From Purshia tridentata (lineage: Eukaryota > Streptophyta > Magnoliopsida > Rosales > Rosaceae), in the NCBI GenBank assembly GCA_003254885.1, contig QANT01006145.1, positions 1-64,000 on the forward strand: a stretch of 64,000 nt of DNA, written 5' to 3'. Position numbers and translations under genes: made by a program. The notes beneath the pieces are model-generated. The model did no database searches. It worked only from the letters and a program-made list of their open reading frames with translations, and had not been told where the DNA came from. Numbering within the stretch: position 1 is the stretch's first letter; the number at the start of each line of letters is the position of its first letter. Shown here piece by piece: positions 35,532 through 46,128 of this stretch.

Positions 35532-36628
35532 CTGTCCAACAAGTTTCGTTTTCGTGTATGCGTCGCTGCTTACTCCACCAACATACTCCCTTCTCGGTGA
35601 CTTTGGCAGGCTAAAGTGACTGAAGAGAGCAGCCGAATTTAAGAATTCTGTAAAATCATCTTCAACTTGATTGGCTCCAAATTTAGATTGCGACCCATTA
35701 TTACTAGGCACATTTGCAAACAACAAATCCCATGCGTAAAATTCATGTTGTTGAGTTGAAGGAAAGACTAATTGCAGATTTTCTTCCGGTTCAGTACATT
35801 CCTGCATAATGAATCACAAATGATTAAGCCAACTATTAGTTTTAATTTAAGGAGGGAGTTTTCATTAAGGGATCTATGAAATAAGCTTATTTAAGGAATT
35901 TTTTGTGAGAATCCATTTTGTAGTTCGATAATCCAAAGTGTCTCAACTTTTATGTTTATACTCAAGGATCATCTTTACAAAAAATTAAACAAATCGAAAA
36001 TTAGTAAAACATTTAATAGTGAAAAAATAAATAGACTAATTCTTCTTTGCTTTTAATTATTTCAATCCTAACCATGTAATACAAATTCAAGAGTTGCGGA
36101 TATATAAATGCAACAATCTTACTCACGCCCAAGAAATCCATTTCACTATGGTTAAATAGCCTTCGATTTATCTAATTTTTCTTAAGAATATCTTTCAATG
36201 GAAGCTTAAAAAAATTTACGATTTCGATCATCAAACTACATTATATAGTAAATTCCACAAAAAATACCTTAAATAAGCTTATTTAAGAAATCTCTCGATA
36301 CATACCCTATGTTTTCGTTTTCATGATATACATTAAGAAGTTGATCTCAGGAAGCCTTTAAATCAAGAGCATACATGCTCATCATTCTCACCTTTGGAAT
36401 ATCCATACCACGTGCTGGTTGACTTTCAAACTTAAATTTATAGTCGGTACTTGGTTCACCATCATCACAGGTTCCCACATTTGTACTCTCATCTGAATTT
36501 TTTCTAAAGGGACAGAGAACGAAATCTTTCTACATATAATTAATTTTTAATATCAATTAACCTCATGGAAAAACCATTGACAATGTTCAAATTATTATTA
36601 CTAAATCTGTAAATTAGTATGTTACCAT

Positions 36629-37640
36629 TGTTTGGGAATGACGCCCCCAATAGAGTCAATGGTCAACGTCTCTAGGCCACGTGGAGCCTTGCATCCAAGC
36701 TCAACCTCACTACCTCAGTCAACGGTCAGTCGAGATGACTGTTCCGAATCGGATCCCATTGCTTGGTCTGATCCGAACGGAATGCACCTACGATGTTCGG
36801 ACGAGCAACGGGCAACACATACCAACGTTCGGATCGGAGCCTCAGTTCGAATCCGAACTAAATGTCTTCGAGTACTTTCGTCAAGCAGGGGTCTTTTGAC
36901 CACCATCTCATCTTCCTTGTATTTGGATCGGAAGCTAGTGTCTTTTCCGAGCCGAGCATTTTCAAGAAGAACCAACAACCACTTGGGTTCACTGCAAATC
37001 AAGGCCCTGCTCGGAGCGGGTCGACCCTCTTTGACTCATCCCATTCCGAGCCAAGCACGCCCACAGGAGCAGTTATTACGCCTGACAGACCAAAGGTACC
37101 TTTATGCTCTGCATTTATGGCTTATTCACTTTCCCTTACTTTCCATTTAATGCTAGTGACTTCCAGCCATTTGGTAGTCACCTCCCTTGCATTGAGTAAA
37201 GAGTCTGTCAGCCACCTAACCTGCCATAAACCTAGTATTTAATACCTATAATGCACCATGATCACCCCTACAAACAAAGGAAAATATCGAACACATTTTT
37301 CCTATAAGTAAGAGCATGTTCACAAGGGAAGGGGGAGAGACAATTCTGAGAAAAAACTCGCCCAAGCTCTGAAGAAACCAACCCAGAGACTTTTATCTCT
37401 TTTCCTTCATCTTCCTCCCAAGTTCTTGCTATGCTCATCATTCATTTTTGCATCTTCTTCCTTGCATCTCCCTGACTTTACCATCGGAGTACCTTCGACT
37501 GGTACCACACCAGTGCCTTTTTCTGATCATCTTGTAGGAAGAAGTTCAAAACCAGCTAGTTGATGTGCTCGGATCGTCCACGTCTGTAGAAGTCCTCATT
37601 TATGTTGCGTGCAAAGGTCTGTCAGATTTTTGTATCAATA
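36629..37640 (+). mobile_element. Solo LTR (1012 bp) with ACCAT target duplication
   Basis: Starts TGTTTGGGAATGACGCC and ends TTTTTGTATCAATA. ACCAT stands at 36624-36628 and again at 37641-37645, a perfect 5-bp duplication. It lies in intron 2 of the NAC pseudogene. It is GC-richer than its surroundings, with many TCGGAT / TCCGAA motifs. No internal retroelement domain is present, hence a solo LTR; the family (copia or gypsy) cannot be told. It is diverged from its partner at 37923, so it is old. Confidence 0.8.
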
Positions 37641-37922
37641 ACCATCATTGTTAGAAAACCAAACAGAAAAAAGAAAGAAGGAAAAAGAATGGTCACCTGC
37701 TTAGTATTAATAAGGATCTCAGGAATATATTACTCATGTATGACCCAATTGGTCTTCTGAGCATTAGGAACACGACCCATGTAGAATGTTAATGTCCCCT
37801 TTTTGCCAGTTGTATCCTTGATCACATGTTCCTTGCCAGTGATTTTCCAGTAGCCTTTCTATGTGGCTCTATTTCTAAGATTGCTGTTGTTATACTTGTA
37901 GTTGGCTCGACTGAAGAATAAT

Positions 37923-38912
37923 TGTTGATGCAAAAATCTGCTCAGACCTTTGCAAGCAACTTAAATGAGGATTTCTACTGATATGGGCAAGCTGATGAGC
38001 TGAGAGGTTGATCCGAGCATGTTAGTCCGCTGATTTTGGGCTTCTTCCTACAATCTGGTCAGAAAAGAGCACCTGTGTGGTACCAGCCGAAGGTACTCCA
38101 ATGGCAAAGTCAGAGAAATGCAAGGAAGAAAGATGCAAGGGTAAATGAAAAACCCAGCAAGAACTTGGGATAGAGATGAAGGAAAAGAGGTAAGATTTTC
38201 TGTGTCTCTTTCCCTTGTGAACATGCTCTTATTTATTGGCAAAGGGTGTAAGATATTTCTTTTGGTTTGTAGGGGTAATCATGGCTGATTATAGGGTTCA
38301 GATGCTAAGTGTGAAATAAGCTAGATGGCTGGCAGATTTCTCATTTAATGTAAGAGAAGTGACTACCAAATGGCTGGAAGTCACTTGCATTAAATGGAAA
38401 GTAAGGCAAAGAGAATAGGCAATAAATGTAAAGCATAAATGTACCTTCGGTGTGTCAAGCGTAACAACTACTCCTGGGGGTTGTGCTCAGCTCAGAAGGG
38501 GATGAGTGGAAGAGGGTTGATTTGATCCGAGTAAGACTTTGAATTGTAGTCGACCCACGCGGGCGTTGGTTCTCCCTGACAATGCTCGGCTCGGAAGAGA
38601 CAATGGCTTCCGATCCAAACACAAAATGGGTGAGATGGTGGTCAAAAGATCCCTGCTTGAAGGAAGATACTCGGAGACATTCCGATACAAGCAAAGGATC
38701 CGATTCGAACATTGGTGAATTGTTGGCTTTTGCTCATCCGAAGAAGGACCTTGGTGTACTCCGTTCGGATCGGATCACTCAACAGGATCCGATTCGGAAC
38801 AGTCGTTTTAATGGACCGTTGACTGGGGTAGTGAGGTTGAACTCAAATGCGAGGCTCCACGTGGCCTCAAGACGTTGACCATTGACTTCGGAAGGGGTGT
38901 TATCCCCAAACA
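37923..38912 (-). mobile_element. Solo LTR (990 bp) of the same family, opposite orientation
   Basis: On the minus strand it starts TGTTTGGGGATAACACC and ends TTTTTGCATCAACA. It is flanked by ATAAT (37918-37922) and ATAAC (38913-38917), a 5-bp duplication with one later change. It sits inside exon 2 of the NAC pseudogene, between the codons for EEWL and FFSR. It aligns over its whole length with the reverse complement of 36629-37640, roughly 80-85 % identical by eye. Age: older than the gypsy piece in this window. Confidence 0.8.
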
Positions 38913-39224
38913 ATAACCATTCTTCTCCATATGGTCCGACTTTATCAACAGCAACAACGCTAAGCACACATATTGAAATGCGAATTGAAAGTGATAGAGA
39001 AACTGTCAAAAAAAGAAGAAGGAAGATTGAAGAAGTGGGCTATTACTTATTACCGGGTAAGTTCCATGGCTCACACTTGCAAATATCGATATCAGGGATG
39101 ACAAGGCCGGAATGCATAGCCTGCAACTTGAGCTTTAAATAGTGGCTTACCAGCTCCTCCTCGGTGGGACGAAACCCGTAGCCCACCGGTTCTGGAAAGT
39201 GAAGAAGCTCACCGCCGTAGACAT

Positions 39225-42200
39225 TGGTTTGAAGGATAGATGTATTCTACCTATCCTTTTTCAGTGGTGAAAAATGGTTTGAAGGATAGATGTATCACCA
39301 TTAATAACTCATTGATAGTTTGCTAGTTTTGAGTCACACCGATGACTACTCACAAAGTCACAAGAGCCTGTGAACTGTTCTGGTGGTGGTTTTAATAAAC
39401 CTCATCTGTTGAGTTTTTTGAACCGCCGAAAAGTAAAAGAAAAATTATGGGTAAAACCATTAATGATGGTGATATTACACCATTAATTTTCAGTAGTTAA
39501 TTTGACACGACACATGATGGTGAGTAGAGAGCAAAAATAAAAAATAAAGATGAATGGGTGAAATGAAGTGATCGAGCGGACTTGCTCATAAAATCAAGTC
39601 CAAAGTGTCAACCAAACCTTTTTATGAAGTGTTTTGAGCGGAGTAAAACTTACTAAAACTTACTTCGGATATGTACAGTTTGTCTCCGTCAAACACTACA
39701 ACTTTAAATACAACTTCACTCTGCTGCGGCTGATGATGCAAATTGTTCTTAACTTGTTCAAAAGAGAAGGAGATCAGATTGGGGCCATCGAAAATGAAGT
39801 AAGTAGAGAATAACACATGCAACCCTTTGAAGGGTGCCATATTCACTATTTGACAACAAAAATTGAGGAACATGAAGAACTCCCAAGAGAAGTGCCCATT
39901 GGACTATTACATAGATTGAATGCTAATGGAACCCAATAGCCATTTGGCCCATTGGGGTACCTAAATAAAGACCCTCCATTCACTACTCCACATTTTATGG
40001 ATTTTGCACAAGCCGAACATAATAGTGCTCTCTATGCACAATGTAATTTTTTTCATTATGATAGTGCAAACTGAGCGAACTACACCATTTGTTTCTTGTG
40101 GACTGTTGACGATCATTTTTTGGCTCAATATCTACTAATAGTAATAACTCATATTTCTGATAAAATAAAATAAAAAAAGAATCTGCTCATAAGTTCAGAA
40201 CTCATATTGATTATAGGCTACCGAAAATGATGCATATGACATGCCATATATGCTAACCCTTGTTGTATCTAATCCTTCTCAATGGTCAATATGGTTTGAA
40301 GGATCGCTGTATGAGCATTAAAAATTGGTATACCAAGCAAAGCAAGATTAATGCTATACAAACCATATTTCTCTTTAATAAAAATAGTCACATTTTAATA
40401 AGTTGATTCCACTTCCACCAATTAGTAGTCTACAACATGGTCTAAATAATAGAAAGAGAAAAGTTGAATTATGGTACTTTATTTGGTTAGAAAATATGGA
40501 GGGATTTGGGGTGGGGTCGAAGACTACTTGGGGTGGAAGTTCATGACTAAGTACTGACTACTTGGGGTGGAAGTTCATGACTACTGACTACTTGGGGGAC
40601 AAGTTCTAAAGCGCTATTGGATATCTCCATTCTCCAATCATAAACTCTGGAATTATTTGAGTTGAAAAAGATGGATTCCATATCGAAAAAACAATCATCA
40701 TGTTATTAAATCAAAACCCATTATTAGTGGCTAGTGCCAATGTTTGATTCTCTCTTGTAATTTTTTTTCCTTTCTCTTTCGATTGGCCGGGGCATTACAT
40801 CAAAGAAATATGTGTATTTTTTTTTTCAAACCCAACCAAGGATCTAAGCCAAAAAGATGTATCATTTGGCAACCATTTTGATCACTTTACTGTTCTTAGC
40901 ACTAGGATGTAGCAAACATGTACTTGTATAGGAATTTAGTGCAAACATGTAATGGAGTGAGTGCACAAGGCTGAAGCCAAAGCATGCAAGAATAGTGCTA
41001 CGTGCATACATTGATATGCTTAAATTTATACCAATTATTCATTGATGTGCTTAAATTTATACCCAACTAGAAGAGTATGGCTTTGAGAGAATTAAGCCTG
41101 TAAATCTCTTTAATGTTAAATATGAGTGAACTAGCTTAGAGGTGTGTTGATGCCAAAAATCTCTAGTAATGATAATTGGTCAACAAAAATTGTTCACGAT
41201 CACCTTGAGAAGCCAAATTCCATCTTCAGTCGTCGTCCACAAATGCAAGGGGGGGTGTACCTGCAAAAAACACTCCGATGCCAAAATGAGTGAAGATTCA
41301 GTATGTTTCTTCCTCTTTTCCACAGTCTCTGTCCTCACTTGCGTGGAGGTGTCTTACCTTTTTTATAGCGAAGTGGGTTTTTCCGTTGTCTTCTACTTTC
41401 ACCCCTTTATTTCTCTCATTAAACCTTCTTGATGAGCCTGGTTGTGGGGGTCTTTTTTCGTGGGTGGTATTATGGTGGTAAATGGGCTATTATTCTCATT
41501 AAAGAGGGGGGTTATCCTTTGTTCCGGGCTTAAGTTTATACTTTGCCTTTCGGGCTTTACTTCCGTTATTTGGGGCTTTCATACCGTTATTTCGGACTGC
41601 GCCTTATTGCTTTTCGGGTTTAGGCCAGAAATTTTTAACATCCACAAGGTGTTTGTATATAAGTGTTCGTTTCAACTGATCGAGATGAAAATGTGGACTT
41701 GAAGATAGACAAATAGTCGAACCACTTAAAAATTCAGAAAAATACCCATGCGCGAACATGGGTTTCATTATTCTATTTTTTTATGTGGGATTCAAAGAAA
41801 GAAAAGGACTTTATTTGGCTAGAGAAAATGGAGGCAAGACTACTTGGGGCGGAAGTTCTTGACTACTTAGTATTTACTACTTGGGAGGCAAGTTCTCAAA
41901 CCCCATTGGATATCTCTTTTCCCCAATCAGAAACTCTGGAATTATTTTGGGAGGAAAGATGGATTCCCCACCCACAAAACAATTATCAAGTTACTAAATC
42001 CAATTCCCTTATAAGTGGCCAATGCCATTGTATGATTCTCTCTTGTACTTTGTTTTTTCCTTCCTCTTGCGATTAGCCGTTACATAATGAAATATGTAGA
42101 CTGTTATATATACATACACAACCCGGTACTCTGCAAGACATCCACACTTCCTCTTTTTTCGGGACTTAGGTGCCGAGGCTCAAAAAAACCTAATATGCAG

Positions 42201-43403
42201 TCTTTACAAGCCTTATTCTATACCTTAGTAGGATATGAGGTAAATCGTCGGAAAATACACTAAAACATAGGGCTTCGAAGTTATAGTGCTCTACTCTTAT
42301 AAAAAATCTGGCCAAGTAATTGGTTTCAAAACCAAGTGTTCGGTGGCTTTCCGCAACAAAAAGAAAAAAAGAAAAAAAAAGATGGACGTTAGTGTAAGAG
42401 AAAAATTATATATATATATATATATTTTGTTCAACCTTTTAAACCAAGGATCTAATCCGACCATATGTATCATTCTCATATTGCATCTTGGCAACCATTT
42501 TGCTAACTATACTGTTACATGTACTTGTATAGGAACTGAATGCAAACATCTAATGGAGTAATTGCTCAAGGGTGAAGACTTAATTAAGCATGCAAGAAGG
42601 GAGCGAAAAGCACCTCTAACAGGTGCGGTAATCACTAGCTTTCCACTCATTCAAAAAGAACAAGGTATGATGCAACTTGTATATATATTTATCATCTTCA
42701 AAAGTAATTTAATTGCATTTGATGACCGCTCAGAAGACAAGTACTCAAATATCTCAAGTAACAATCACAATGTGAAGATGTCTTCGATACTTGGGATAAT
42801 ATTCAATCATTGTTGCATTTGAGGTAAGCATTTATGTTCTTAAATTTATACCACCTAAAAGAGTATGGCTTTGAGAGAAGCCTGTAATGTAAATCTCTTT
42901 GATGTTAAATATGAGTGAATTTAAAGTGTTTTGTGAGTATTTATTATCTTTAGAAGCATCCAAAAGACTAGAACTGTAAAAGCAAAGTAGAAACGTGGAC
43001 TTGAATAGTCGAATCTATCAAAAAATTCAGAAAAATACCCATGTGATGTGGAATTCAAAGAAAGAAAAAGACTTCTATAACTTCAACGAAGGAAAAGCAC
43101 CTTCAGTGAAAGTAAGCTTAGAAAAGGACCTATAACAGTCTGAAACTTTACCATCAAACAAATTACATATTCCTTTTTTTTTTGTTTCAAACAAAGCAAA
43201 ACTTGCAAGAGGGGTAGACTAAAAGCGACAAAAATTAAAGAAAGACGCGTGTTATACAGAGTGGTTGGAGTCCACTTATATGAAGTCAAACTTGTTTGGG
43301 AAGTTCAAGAGCTGAGTCAGTGAGCAGTGTGATTACAAATACAACCTCAGTATAGGTGCTGTTGAAGCAATTTGGTTCTTACATGTTGTAGAGTAGAGAG
43401 CAT
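39225..43403. other. 4 kb duplicated upstream region of the 43.4 kb NAC gene
   Basis: No intact gene. The region is a patchwork of duplicated blocks. A motif TGGTTTGAAGGATAGATGTAT occurs twice near 39240-39300 and in diverged form at 40290. A larger unit at about 40390-41130 is repeated at about 41770-42920. AGTCGAA...AAAAATTCAGAAAAATACCC recurs at about 41710 and 43010. A (TA)n run lies at 42406-42426. The stretch 41140-41690 is less repetitive with no recognised protein. The last 150 bp form the type-A NAC promoter shared with the 58.8 kb pseudogene (GATTACAAATACAA near 43331). Confidence 0.6.
40390..42920. repeat. Tandem duplication of a NAC upstream block
   Basis: Copy 1 at about 40390-41130 and copy 2 at about 41770-42920 share, in the same order, TGGTACTTTATTTGG / GACTTTATTTGGCTAGAGAA, 'gaagactacttggggtggaagttc', the block around TGGCAACCATTTTG and GTACTTGTATAGGAA, and AGAGTATGGCTTTGAGAGA with TGTTAAATATGAGTGAA. 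Further copies lie upstream of the 58.8 kb pseudogene (57480-57660 and 58130-58300) and, inverted, at 27656-27830 with its allelic copy at 32765-32970. Confidence 0.65.
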
Positions 43404-45566
43404 ATGGACAGCAACAACACATCAACCGAAGCAGCAGGACCGGTGTCAGTGCCGGTGGGTTTCAGATTCCACCCCACGGAGGAGGAGCTGGTGAACCACT
43501 ACCTGAGGAACAAGCTGCAGGGCATAGATTCCCACATCCCTGAAATCGATGTCTGCAAGTACGAGCCTAGTGATCTACCTGGTAATGTATTCCTGTCTTT
43601 GATCACTAGTACCATTTGAATATTTGCTCCAGTCAACTGTTGGTTGTGGTTGGGTTCAAGTTTCAACAACTTGTTTTGTGTTGCATATTGCATTTGCAGC
43701 GCTCTTGGGGTCAGAAACTGAGACAGAGACTCGTGCATTGGAGTGGTTCTTCATCAGCCCAAGGGACTACAAGTACACCAACAGCATTCGCTCCAATAGG
43801 ACCACCCAAAAAGGCTTCTGGAAAATCACAGGCAAGGAACGTGCAATCAAGACTCGGCGTTCCAAAGCTGTCATTGGGAAGAAGAGGACCTTGACCTTCT
43901 ACGAAGGTCGTGCCTCTCGTTCTCCCAAGCCTAAGAAGACCAACTGGGTTATCCATGAGTACTATCTTATTGATACAGAAACTAAGCAGGCCAAGGTCAT
44001 TCTTTTTCATTCATATGTGTTATTCAGACTTTATTTTCACTGCAATTTGTTATGGATTTCTTGTTTTCTCTTTTCATTGATACACGTTCTTCAAGCTTTT
44101 TGTTTTTGTGTTTTTTAATATGGTATTACTTGATCATTTACAAAATTTCATATTTACAATTTTCATTCATTCTATTTTATGGGTAATGGGTTTCCTTGTT
44201 TAACAAAGTTGTTCTTTTGTGTTGTGTTTGGACCATAATGTTTTGTGTATTGGATTAAAATTTGGTGCATAACATAGTGGTGGAGTTTAAATACACAATT
44301 AATGCACACACAGGTTGAAAAACATGCAGGTTGTTTTTGCCATACATGAATTGATGTGTTCGATGAGTGTACTCTGCTAAGAATTGCAATTTCAGGTAGT
44401 TATATAATAGATATTCCTAATTCTACACCATGATCTCACCCTCTATTGTTCACCAACTAATGCAGATGGACTATGTTATCTGCCGCTTGAAGAATAATTC
44501 AGATAAGAAGGAAACTTCAATCTGCCCTGAAGGTGAACCCGGCAGCCCCATTGTGTCTAATTGCGAAAGTCAAACTGCCGGGGATATGACCCCAGAGGTG
44601 AGAATAAGCATAATTTTGTTTTTGAACATTTTTCTTAATGTGTAGCACAAGAAGGATATCCAAATTTTTAGCGCTTGCTTGCTTATAATTCTTAATCTTG
44701 TTATATAATCAGCCACAAGAAAATGGGGAATCACCCTTTCATCCGCTGCAGCCACAGGAGTACAGTTCCTCCACACTGCAGTCACCAATAGAGCTGGGAG
44801 ATGTTCTGCAAGCCAATGGCAATAGTGATGGTTGCAATGAGTTGCAATCACCATTTGGAGATAATGGTTCCTCTCTTACTGATAGGAATGATATTTCAAC
44901 CTGTGATGAATGTGAAGCTCCTAGTAGCTACGCCGTGTTTGATTTTGAAGGAAATAATATGATGATGGAGGTTAGATTACACATGTTTCTTTTGAACATT
45001 TCTGATATGAACTTAATATGGAGACGATAATTATATCAAAACTTAACACTTTCTTGTTTGTGATTGTTAATTGTGCAGCCATTTGCTCAACCAGAAAACA
45101 ATTTGGATTTTCTCTTACATCCAACTCAGCCACATGAGTCACAGATATACTGTTCCTCCACATTGCAGTCACCAATATACGCAAATCCGAAAAATATTTC
45201 ACTTGCAAATGTTTGTCAAGATGAATGCAGTAATTGGGGATTTTCGTTTGTTAATAGTGATTCTTATCTTACAAATAAGAATCATTATTCAGACAATGAT
45301 AAAAATGAATCGGCATTTATTTTCAAAAATCAAGCCACAAATTATAGCACATCAGAGGTGAGAATGAGCATTTCATTAGACATTTCTTGTATGAACTTAT
45401 TAACATAGAACACAAGTATATCTAAACTTTAACGATTTCTTGTTTATGATTCTTAATTCAGGTATTTCCTCAATCAGAAGAAAATCTAGAATTATTATTT
45501 CAATCGCTTCAACCACAGGATTACATGCTGCAGATGGACACTGAACTTGGAAGATTTTTTGCATGA
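43404..45566 (+). CDS. NAC transcription factor with frameshifted C-terminus
   Basis: DNA-binding NAC protein. Exons: 43404-43581, 43700-43995, 44466-44597, 44713-44970, 45079-45357 and 45462-45566; 415 codons, all in frame. The NAC domain is complete: [116 protein letters not shown]. It is followed by a chain of similar acidic, Gln/Pro-containing exons, each with a motif like [13 protein letters not shown] and a phase 0-0 border. In the last exon one extra base relative to the paralogs (ELGRFFA then stop, against EPRDFVHGNNY) ends the frame early. So the final ~60-80 residues found in the relatives, and the anchor, are missing. The gene may still make a soluble factor. Confidence 0.8.
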
Positions 45567-46128
45567 CAATAATTATATTGAATGCAATGAGTTGCAATCT
45601 CCAATTTGGAGGTACCAACTCTTTTTCCACATAGTTCTTAAATACAAATATTGTATTATGGCTCCTATGACGATGCAACATACACTCCTTATAAGCAGTT
45701 TTTTGGAGATGATGCTTCCTTTCATCATAACTACCGATATTCATTCCTCAAATCCATTTTTGTTCAATTAGTATATCCTATAAATAAAAGACCATACACA
45801 AACCTCATATTCTACCGATATCCATTCATGTCTTCACTCATGGGAGGTGCTCCAAGAAGAGAAGAATCTGACTGCAGAGCAGTATCATCAGACAAGGTGA
45901 GAGAACCAAGCTGAAAACATGAAGAGAAGCCTTTCTGGATTTCTAACAGTAATTAAAGGATCTATTTTGAAGCTCTTTTGCTATTTTCACTCAACTCAAT
46001 TTGATTTCTGTTTTAAGGTCAAGGAAGCTGCAGAGCATTGTATTGCTTTTGGCAGCAATTGGAAGGGTTCTCTCATTTTGCTGGAAGCATCTCCTTTAAG
46101 CCGTAAAATAAGTCCCCCATGGCTATAA
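45567..46128 (+). pseudogene. Relic C-terminal exons of the 43.4 kb NAC gene
   Basis: After the early stop the homologous coding sequence continues out of frame (for example GAATGCAATGAGTTGCAATC). A relic exon lies at 45840-45896 (MGGAPRREESDCRA..., then GTGAGA) and another at 46019-46128 (VKEAAEHCIAFGSNWKGSLI, LLEASPLSRKISPPWL, stop). The last aligns with the final exon of the 23.5 kb gene (NNWKGSIIFWETSPLSPNSN) but stops before the hydrophobic anchor. Confidence 0.65.

Larger units (their letters stand above)
35532..39224 (-). pseudogene. NAC pseudogene split by two solo LTRs
   Basis: A reverse-strand NAC relative of the 23.5 kb gene. Recognisable exons: 39224-39054 (PVGYGFRPTEEELVSHYLKL; the ATG at 39224 is out of frame with it), exon 2 in two pieces (about 38960-38913 with EEWL, then 37922-37697 with FFSRANYKYNNSN and KGYWKITGKE), 36530-36392 (DFVLCPFRKNSDEST) and 35801-35532 (ECTEPEENLQLVF to VSSDAYTKTKLVGQ). 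Splice sites at the last three exons are still GT/AG. In-frame stops lie in exon 2 after RNRAT and after WVIHE, and a ~1 kb LTR interrupts that exon. The last exon aligns with exon 3 of the 23.5 kb gene (GVSSDTDTEVFHGQ). The C-terminal anchor exons are absent. It is clearly non-functional. Confidence 0.85.

Noticed and set aside
36632-37242. Plus-strand frames of 72-172 codons in the GC-richer stretch
   Set aside because: They lie inside a solo LTR and do not resemble any protein.
36629-38912. A single foldback or Mutator-like element with 1 kb inverted ends that captured a NAC exon
   Set aside because: Each arm has its own different 5-bp target duplication and LTR-like ends, and the NAC exon in the loop is in its proper place relative to the other pseudogene exons.
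39622-39873. 83-codon minus-strand frame (LHVLFSTYFIFDGPN...)
   Set aside because: No recognisable domain, no clear splice borders, and it lies in repeat-rich sequence; left out as unsupported.
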